Positions 55,461-64,000 of a stretch of 64,000 bases of DNA are shown piece by piece. Where the stretch lies: the NCBI RefSeq assembly GCF_018687715.1, contig NC_056755.1:38621501-38685500 (forward strand). Reading direction: 5' to 3'. Below the pieces are notes generated by a model. That model worked only from the letters and a program-made list of their open reading frames with translations. It had not been told where the DNA came from and did no database searches. Within the stretch, counting starts at the first letter, position 1. The number at the start of each line of letters is the position of its first letter. Source of the DNA: Carya illinoinensis. Taxonomy: Eukaryota > Streptophyta > Magnoliopsida > Fagales > Juglandaceae. The position numbers and the translations under genes were made by a program.

Positions 55461-56148
55461 AGATCCATGGATGTTAATCCTGAATTTATAACACCTTATA
55501 AATTGACATCAGATTTGTTATTGAAATAAAAATGACATAGATATTTTTAGAACCTTATAGTCAAATTAATGAAGATGGAACAGTGTTGGAGTCCACCAAA
55601 CTATAAAAATTCTAACAACATACATTTTCCATTGGTTAATGTATCAAATCCAACCAAAACTTTTCAGTACTAATTTCTGAAAAATCAAAATTCCACTACT
55701 AGGCAATTCCTCTACGTCTTGTATAGATTCCATTTCTCTAGTCTGATGTTATCTCTGTACCAAGCTTGAATGTAACAAATTGAAAACGTACATGTACACT
55801 AATAAATAAAAATACTTATATGTCAATCTCTAATGTGACTCTATAAAAAAGATATGATGTACACAGAAAATTCTTAACACACAGGTCACAATCAAATATC
55901 CTAAGTAGAACTTCAGCCATCACCTTCACTATTAGTAATCTACCTTTGGCTATTGTTGTTGGTCTAATACACCCTACTACTATCTTGGTATTCCAAACAG
56001 AGGTCAGTTTACTGTCAATGAGAGCACTTAGAGTTTGTTATAAGTGCAAACTCTTTCCCTTGTGCATATACCAAATAGTAATGTATGATCAGGTATTTTA
56101 TACTGGGCATACTCCCAACTTTATACATAATTTTTTATAATTACTGCC

Positions 56149-56188
<40 letters not shown>

Positions 56189-57845
56189 CCCAAAAAAAAT
56201 ATAAGAAATAACTCCTAATATACCTACATGGACTTCCATATGTCTGCACCCCCAGCTAGCAAGGAAAAAATAAAGAACCACGTGGAGAATCCCACCACAG
56301 TTGTACTCAAAACTACTTATGAACAACAACAACACATACCTGGAAATTTGGAGAAGCCTACTTGACTGTAAAAACCAAACTAACTCAAAGCATGCAACTT
56401 TACTACATTGACTTAGCCATTGGCCATTAAAAACATCGATGTTTTTGTCTACAAGATGTGGAGAAAACTGAAGTACTCCAGTCACCATAGCAATAGAAAG
56501 TAATGGATGAAATACCTTGAGCCTATCTTCAGCACAGAAACTGGAAATTTTGAAGGCAAGGAGGACTAAAATTTTTCAGAAATATTTTTTGAACTCTGCC
56601 CTGGTGAGAAGGAAATTTTATCAATACTTGAACTGTGTTGCAAGTCTATATGTCAGGATACTTGATTTCCCCAAACTAGAATTACTACTTTGCCCCTTAT
56701 TTTACCTTCTTTTTGTAAAACTCCTGCCCATCTGTGGATATCCCATACCTCTTTTTGTAAAAACTCCTGCGCATCTGTGATATCCCATATCTACTTTTTG
56801 GTACCTGATATGACAAATTTTGCATAGTGTCAATTTAGGAACTAGTACTGGTCTAACATTCAGACAATGTTTACTCTAGCTTAATAATCCGTTAAACATT
56901 GGCACGCATATAGTTGTGCTATAGTTCATTCCCCTTGATTTACCAAATATATTGCATGGTTACTCATACATCTAAAATTTCCATGTATTTAGCATCAATA
57001 TTTATTCAACCCCCTTGCATCTAGCTAGGATTCAAACTATTTGTTCACGCTGTACATTTAAGTGATTTAATCTGGAGCTATTTTTTATTTACATTTTACA
57101 TTGTAAATTTCGATGTAAAATTATGCTTGTGAAAATTTTGCAAGTGAAGTCTAATTTACTCACCAAAAATTTTGCATAAAATCTTTATGCCTTGAAGAAA
57201 TGCCCCCTATTTGTGCCAATTTTTATTTTATATTATCCTACCACCCTGCTTAATAATGCCAAACTGAGACATGTATCATTCCAAAAACACCACATCTCTT
57301 GTCATGTAATTTACAAGAGATGTAGTTTTTTAATTCACACCATGGAAAAGTAATACATCTGACTTGGGATTGGAAATAATATCCATTATTAGATAACATA
57401 GTGCATTAATAATTTCATCACTATTTACAACTTACTGTTTTGCACCTAAGGGTGCAGTCATTTTTATTACCTGTATTCCATTTCATAAAACCTGGCTTTT
57501 TTTTAATAAAGATAATAATGATACTGCATTTCACAATATTGTAAGGAACAACTTAATCTCCCATCAATGGTTCAATTCTTCAAATAAACATCAATTGGTG
57601 GATATCTTATTAATTAAACTGCTTATGCTAATATAATGGGCTAGCTGTGGATGAACTTATGTTGCCACTAATGGCCATGCATTTTGTTAGATTTAGGAGG
57701 TTAGTTTTTACTCTACAACATAGGTCATAATAATGTGATTAGAAGATCTTCCATCTTCTAATCCAAACCACAACAGCACCACGCCTTTGGATCATGTACA
57801 CCCTCTCACCTGCAATAAAGTCACAAACATCGAAGCTCAACGTTA
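55461..57845. other. Non-coding spacer between the two CACTA 2 genes
   Basis: AT-rich sequence without a recognisable gene, interrupted by a 38-base C run at 56150-56187. A duplicated CTCCTGC-CATCTGTG-ATATCCCATA word lies at about 56722 and 56764. Confidence 0.4.
56150..56187. repeat. Poly-C tract, 38 bases
   Basis: Uninterrupted C from 56150 to 56187, then G, CCC and a run of eight A. The G-rich complement could form a quadruplex. Exact length may be affected by sequencing error. Confidence 0.85.
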
Positions 57846-58159
57846 GTGACTTGTTATTTAGCATATTTTAATGTGTTTACAAAAAATGGCCATGAAAAAT
57901 GGGCAAGGGATAAAAAGACAACTAAAATTCCAATCAATGGCGTACGCTGGTCATATCGGACCCCATGCAACATACATTTGTTAAAACAAAACAATAGCTT
58001 GGTTAAGTTGTTACGGAAAAGTGGCATGGGATCAATATTTACAAATTTCACTAACTATGTGTGCATCTACAACTTGCTTCAAATGAAGTAATGGTATGTG
58101 GGCAATGGCAACATACCATTACAAAATGATCATACACAGGGTGTTTACCTTCGAAAAAT

Positions 58160-61100
58160 TATTCCAAAAAGGATGTTTATTCTGAGACGAACTCCTCATT
58201 TGTGGATAGGTCTTCCTCATCAGAATATTCTCCATCCCCAGATGCATCTGCTGAACCAGATGCAACGAGGGAATCTTCAATAAATTCTTCAATTGAGTTT
58301 ATGAATTGTGAAGGGATTGACACGACTTCGCATGCATCAACTTGCATAGGTTCTATATCAGTTCTATTTAATGGAGTTTACATAGGAACATCATCACATT
58401 GCATAGGTATGTAATGGTATGATGATTCATCTTCTTGATATGCATCATCGCCACTAAATTGCCCATGCATCAACACCTTCTACCACCTGTCTGACTGGTG
58501 GAATGTCATACACGTTCCAATTTGTGTATTTTTGCACTACATACCAATTTCTCTTTGATCATAAATCTCTAATGTAAAAACACTAAGAAGCCTGACATGC
58601 CAATATAAATGGTTCATCCTTATAGCAAATCATGTCTATGTTGACACTAGTCATATGGTCGTCTACTCGTACCCCCCGGTTTCTTATCACCAACATCAAA
58701 CCAATCACAGCTGAACAAGTACATGCGACGACCTCCCATGTAGTGTAACTCCATGACATCATTGATAACACCATAGAAGTCTACATTATTAGATTGATTG
58801 TCACCAGTTACCAACACACCCGAATTTTGTGTTCATCGTTGATGTTCATGCAATTTCATATGGAACCTTTTTCCATTTACTATGCAAGCAACATATTATG
58901 CAACTACATTATCAGGACCACATGCTAGCGCATATAGATCGGGAGAGACATCAAGTGGATTGTTGGATCATTGGTTTTGAACCTACACAATATAGAAACA
59001 TTAAGGATACCATGTATACAATGTCGAAATAAATGGCAATGTAATCTACATTTCTAAATAGACATGCATCAATTAACCCACTTACACTTTTCTTGAGCCA
59101 TGTTGGGAACTCATTTTGATGTGTGTGATCCAAGAAGTTCCATTATTCACCTTACATTTCTTGTAGAGCTCCCTACATGCATAACACATGACAAGCCGTC
59201 CATGTAGGTATGTTACGTATGGGAGATGTGACATAATACAAACTACATTTCTTTTTTAAATGTTTGAATATAATTGATGTGTACTTACTCCAAGTAGGGT
59301 CCAATCTCAGTGCAGTTGTTAAGTACGTACCAATAAGCTATGATAAGGAGTTTATCTTCTAGTCGCCCCTTATGTGCTATACCCAACGGACGTACTTTTT
59401 GGCTAAAAACTGAAAATCCATCTGTAGTCGGCTCTTCTTGTACATCAATATTGCGATCCGATTAATTAAACCTCGTCTCAATATCATTAAAATACATTGA
59501 GCAAAAGGTCAAGTATTCGATGTGAATGTATCCTTCTGCAATTGAACCTTCTAGACGTGCTTTATTTTTAACATACCGCTTGAATTTACTCAAATATCTC
59601 TCAAATGGGTACACCCACCTATATTGTACTAGACCACAAGTATGGCCTCACGGGGTAAATAGACAGCTAGGTGAACTACGACGTTGAAAAATGATGGAGG
59701 GAATATCATCTCCAGCTTGCATAGAATGAGTATGATATTAGTTTGAAGCTGGGCTAGCTGAGTGATATCCAGTGTTCTTGCACACAGTTCTTTAAAGAAT
59801 GTGCTTAGCTCAGTCAACGCCAAGGCAATATCACTCCTTAAGTACCTGTCGACAGTAATAGGAAGTAATCGTAGTAAAAAAACATGGCAATCGTGGCTTT
59901 TCAACCCTGAAATTTTGCAATCACGTACAGAAACACAACAAGAGATATTGGAGGCAAACCCATCTAGGAATTTAAAATTTTCCATCCAATGACAAAATGT
60001 ACTCCTTTCATTTCCATGTAACATGTATGATGCATGAGGCATTGAGATTTTATCACCTTCACGCTTCAAATGCAATTCCTTTCTGAAGCCCAATACTTCC
60101 AGATCACGTCGAGAGTTAATATTATCTTTAGTCTTTCCAGGAATATTCATTAAAGTGCTGAATATGTTATCGAATATATTCTTATCAATATGCATGACAT
60201 CTAAATTATGTCGGATACAAAGTGTTGACCAATAAGTTAACTTGAAGAATATGCTGTGCTTCATCCAGTTCAACTCTTCAGAAGTGTGTTTTTGCTTCCT
60301 AAGAGATTTTCCAAATGAGACCTCCCCAAGCATCTGTAGCTGACGTAAAAGATCTATACCTTCTAACACCCTTGGTCACATGCGATGATCTGCTTTACCA
60401 TTGAACAACCCTTTTTTCGTCCTCCAAATGTGGTTTAATGGAAGGAAACATCGATGTCCCATATAACAGTGTTTTCGGCCATAGTTCAACCAATTACAAT
60501 TTGTGTTGGCATTGCAGTAAGGACATGCGGATTTTCCTTTTGTTGACTAGCCAGAAAGATTCCCATATGCTGGGAAGTTATTGATTGTCCACAATAAAAC
60601 GGCATTCAGCATGAACGTTTCCTTGGTGGAGGCATCATACGTAGGTACTCCATTTTTCCAAAGTTCTCACAATTCATCCATCAATGGCTGCAAATAAACA
60701 TCAATGTTATTCCCCGGTGATTTTAGCCCAGGAATAATGAGGGATGTTATAAAGAATTGGTCTTTCATGCATATCCACAGTGGCAAGTTATATGGGACAA
60801 GGATCACTGGCCATATGCTATAGGCTTAGCCATGTTATTGTAGGGATTGAAGTCATCACTTGTCAAACTAAGCCTAACATTGTGTGCATCGTTAGTGAAC
60901 CATCTATGGTCTGCATCAAATGTCTTCCAAGACTTGGAGTCGGCGGGATGCCTCAAATTATTCTCATCATTAATTGCTGCTCTTTATGCCATCTCATATC
61001 CGTAGCTATCTTTGTAGACAAATAAAGCTGCTGCAGTCTTGGCTTTAATGGAAAATGCCACAACACCTTTTGAGGGATCACCTGTGTCCCATTTGTAGTT

Positions 61101-61840
61101 GGCATCCACCTGGAAGCCTTACATGTAGGGCATGAATTCAATTCTGAATTTTCCTTCCATAATAAGATGCAGTCATTGGGGCATGCATGAATTTTGTAGT
61201 ACTTGAAGCCCAAACCTCGCTCCAATGACAGTGACTCTTCATAAGAGTGCGACAACTCAACATCTGGGAAGGCTGACCTCAACAACTCTAGAAGCATATC
61301 AAATGACTTAATTGACTAATGGCCAATTGTTTTAACGTGTAACAACTTGACAATGAACGACAGTTTCAAGAATTTTGTACAACCATTGAAAAGTGGATGT
61401 CAAACATCCTTTAATAGCTAGTCAAAAAATGACACTGAGAATGATGCAGGTACTAAATCATGCATTGGCATTGGCATGTTGCTTTGGGGTACATCGACAT
61501 TTTTCCCATCCCATATATTGTCTAACGGATGGTCCATGTCATCGATGAATTCATCGTCATCACTCATCTCAACGTCTTCATTGTCCATGTTCAAATTCTG
61601 GGTTTCCTCCTCACCATGGAAAATCCATTGAGTGTAGTTAGGATCAATCCCTTTTATGAACAAGTGACTCTCTACGATCAATATAGGCAGGAAAAGATTA
61701 TTGCTACATATCCGGCATGGACACCAAATGCGATCGTTTCCCATGGCTTGGTTTTGTGCCATTTGGAGAAAATACCTAATGCCTTCAGCATAAGAAGGTG
61801 AGCGAAGTCTATTGGACAGGTTCATCCAGCTTTTGTCCAT
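58160..61840 (-). pseudogene. TNP2-type CACTA transposase of element 2, decayed
   Basis: The minus-strand ATG at 61840 opens MDKSWMNLSNRLRSPSYAEG with the cysteine cluster WCPCRICSNNLF and an acidic linker. The core (61297-60953) has ERGLGFKYYKIHACPNDCIL and CPTCKASRW. The region 60369-59629 has RHNLDVMHIDKNIFDNIFST, NSRRDLEVLGFRKELHLKRE, ISGLKSHDCHVFLLRLLPIT and DUF4218-like VVHLAVYLPREAI. The DUF4216-like region (about 58790-58580) reads VMELHYMGGRRMYLF and DEPFILACQAS. An acidic tail (58420-58160) ends near SDEEDLSTNEEFVSE. Many stops and frameshifts separate these parts. The segment 60950-60400 still resembles the DFPAYG/STKGK core but is badly broken. Confidence 0.83.
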
Positions 61841-62383
61841 CTAAAAATAATGAAACAACTACATTAATTGAATACAACTATCGTACTAACTATGCCAAGG
61901 GTATTAATGTATCACACTAGCAACTGTGTAGCAGAGTAAAGATATTTTAAAAAGATGGATCATATGTTGTATGGACTTGGCTTATTGCATTCGGGAAAGT
62001 GCAGGTAAATGGATGCTGGCGGCTAGCTGCTTCAAAATGTTATTATTTTATCTAGTGCTACATATGGTGAAGTTGGTGATGAGAAGCTTGGATTGCTATT
62101 CTTGGCTTGGGAGAGAAGACCCGTTGAAAAGAAAGGATAGCAGGTTGTGAGGTGGGACTGCATGGATGTTAATGACATAGGGTTTATTAGCTATTTTTCA
62201 CACAGGTATATTGATGGTTGCATGCGTTGGAAATTGGTTAATGTCATGGTTATTAAGTGGCCAAAAAATGGGTATAATAACAAGTGATGATAAGAGCATA
62301 GCTATAAATGAGAGCACTAGTCTGCCTTTCAACAGTAGCAATCGACATTAATGAATGGATAGAAGTCACTTACATTAGTTAGT
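61841..62383. other. Non-coding sequence upstream of the CACTA 2 transposase
   Basis: No gene or repeat recognised. It is probably the 5' part of CACTA 2 (first intron or leader in element 1 terms). Confidence 0.35.
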
Positions 62384-62384
62384 A

Positions 62385-62438
<54 letters not shown>
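62384..62438. repeat. Compound (AT)n(GA)n microsatellite
   Basis: About 11 AT repeats followed directly by about 17 GA repeats. Confidence 0.95.
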
Positions 62439-62442
<4 letters not shown>

Positions 62443-62598
62443 AAGTAATGGGAACACATAAATAGGGCAAAAGAACAACATATAAATAAATGAAAACATC
62501 TTCAATAAACAAGATGATCAGATATATATAACCGAGAGAAGAAAAGAGAGAGCCAAGGAACATTAGATATTTTGTAATGGTATAGGGGTTATACTGTG

Positions 62599-62785
62599 TA
62601 GGGGTGTAAAAAAACCCAGCAAACCTGAAAACAGACCCAGACAGGACTGGACCGGACCGGTTGTGCCGGTTTTGGACCGGTTCGGTCTTGAACCGGTTTT
62701 TATAAATAGGAAACTGGCAGGTACCGGTCCCGTTCCGGTTCTGGTTAATATTGGATCGGACCGGACCGGTACTGTTTATATATAT
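62599..62785 (+). mobile_element. hAT-like element left end
   Basis: It starts TAGGGGTGTAAAAAAACCC. ACCGGACCGG, GGTTTTGGACCGG, TTGAACCGGTTTTTATA and further CCGG words follow within 190 bp. The design, a GC-rich CCGG end opening into an AT-rich core, is that of the elements at 33851 and 35628. The opposite end must lie beyond 64000. Confidence 0.5.
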
Positions 62786-64000
62786 ATATATATTTATTCA
62801 TATTATATATAATATGTTTTATATTATATATACTTTTTATATAAAATAATATAAATTATAATTATATATAAGATAATGTTATTATAATTTATAAAATAAA
62901 TGTTTAATCTTGAACATAAAAATTTAATTCATCATATGCTTTTAATATATAATATTATAAATATATATTATTAATAACATTTTATTATAAGAAGTAAGAA
63001 CTAAGAAAAAAAAATTACTCAAATAGTCAAATATTATTACTAAATTTTGAAATAATCACTAATACTAAATAGTCAAATATTATGACTTAATACTAAATAC
63101 TAATAGTCTAATATTATATTACTAATTTACTATTAATATTATACTTTCAGTCTATGTATAAACTATAATAAACTAATACTAAAGTTTAAACTACTATACT
63201 ATTTTAGTAACTAAATCACTACACTAAATAATCACATATAAAATAATCACTATAGTCTATTAATAATATAGTTATAATAATCACTAATATTTATAATCAC
63301 TATAATTAATACTAATATTTATAATGATATTAATAGTCTAATACTATAGTACTATTCATAATATACTTTAAGTCTATATAATCATTAATTACATAAAAAA
63401 TAATCACATATATACTAATAGTCTAATACTAATATTCTAATATAGGCTATAGTTATACTCATACTAATATAGTTATACTAAATCACCAAAACTAATACTA
63501 ATATATAGCTATACTAATAGTCTAATATTAATACTATTACTATTATATAGTCTATTACTATTATATAATCTAATATAGCCTAATATTAGTTATATAGCTA
63601 TAACTAATACTAATATATATACTAATACTAATAGTCTAATATAGACTTATAGACTTATAGTATTAATACTATATTGCATTGTTATATTCTTTAATTTATT
63701 ATGTATAACTATGTAGTCTATTATATATATATATAGTCTATTATATTAATACAATTTAAATTGTATGACCTAATACTAAATACTAATAATCTAAAACTAT
63801 ATTACTATTAGTATTATACTTTAAGTCTATGTATAATTTTATAAATTAGTATATAAATCATTATACTAAATAATCATATATAAAATAATGATATAGTAAC
63901 ACTAATACTAAATTAATATACTAATACAATTAATATAGTCTATCAGTAGTATAGTTATAATAAAACAAACTCACTATAACAATTAACAAAGATTAATATC
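62786..64000. repeat. Strongly AT-rich tract built on ACTAATA/TAGTCTA words
   Basis: About 1.2 kb almost without G or C. Degenerate units such as TACTAATA, AGTCTAATA, TATAGTTATA and ACTAAATAATCA recur in shifting order. There is no coding capacity. It is probably the core of the hAT-like element that begins at 62599, or a degenerated AT-rich satellite within it. Confidence 0.65.

Larger units (their letters stand above)
50970..61840 (-). mobile_element. CACTA (En/Spm) DNA transposon 2, reversed, 5' end not seen
   Basis: The left boundary CACTACAAGAAAACAGATTT at 50970 is a typical CACTA end; it differs from element 1 after the first eight bases. On the minus strand the element carries a decayed TNP2 transposase (61840-58160) followed by a decayed Transposase_24-type gene (about 55460-53525), the same order as element 1. 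No matching inverted end was found before 64000. Judging from element 1, the 5' end probably lies beyond the window, so the right coordinate given is a minimum. Confidence 0.75.

Noticed and set aside
1..64000. Possible clustered metabolic, defence or RNA-guided system
   Set aside because: Only one intact host gene (ALDH) is present. The other coding relics are transposon proteins, a MADS gene and a GET1-like exon, with no functional link among them.

Overview
The window is repeat-rich nuclear DNA of a woody eudicot. The evidence is long AT-rich non-coding stretches, GT-AG introns, plant LINE/L1, copia, CACTA and hAT elements, and a plant cytosolic aldehyde dehydrogenase gene. One AT-rich MITE at about 21.4 kb resembles a type I recall as abundant in walnut and hickory, so Fagales/Juglandaceae is my best guess (inference). 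No rRNA, tRNA, CRISPR or prokaryotic feature was seen.

Layout. 1-1.25 kb: flank with one relic exon that looks like the GET1/WRB tail-anchored-protein receptor. 1.25-20.26 kb: a CACTA (En/Spm) element of about 19.0 kb with both terminal inverted repeats and a TAT target duplication, carrying a decayed TNP2 transposase, a decayed Transposase_24-type gene and a ~535-bp tandem array. 20.3-22.8 kb: MITE-rich promoter side of the next gene, including a 125-bp segment present twice. 22.86-25.88 kb: the only intact host gene, a nine-exon, 503-residue ALDH2C4/REF1-like aldehyde dehydrogenase. 25.9-29.4 kb: microsatellites, MITE-like fragments, a hairpin and a relic of ALDH exon 9. 29.4-35.6 kb: a decayed LINE with a 623-bp hAT-type MITE inside it. 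35.6-36.4 kb: a GC-ended hAT-like element. 37.1-42.8 kb: a second LINE whose ORF1 is intact and whose ORF2 is broken. 43.98-50.34 kb: a type I MADS-box pseudogene split twice, by a hAT-like element inside the MADS box and by a 4.75-kb copia retrotransposon near its 3' end. 50.85 kb: a relic of ALDH exon 8. 50.97 kb to at least 61.84 kb: a second CACTA element of another family, in reverse orientation. 62.6-64 kb: another hAT-like end leading into a strongly AT-rich repeat tract.

How it fits together. The ALDH gene is predicted to oxidise hydroxycinnamaldehydes in the cytosol. It is the one locus here that keeps its splice sites and all family catalytic residues. Nearly everything else is transposable elements nested in each other or in dead genes. 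Insertion order can be read from target-site duplications and interrupted frames. I see no evidence of a new defence, biosynthetic or RNA-guided system. The most informative observations are the doubly interrupted MADS gene, the two ALDH exon relics, the duplicated ALDH upstream segment, and an ATGA overlap between ORF1 and ORF2 conserved in both LINEs.
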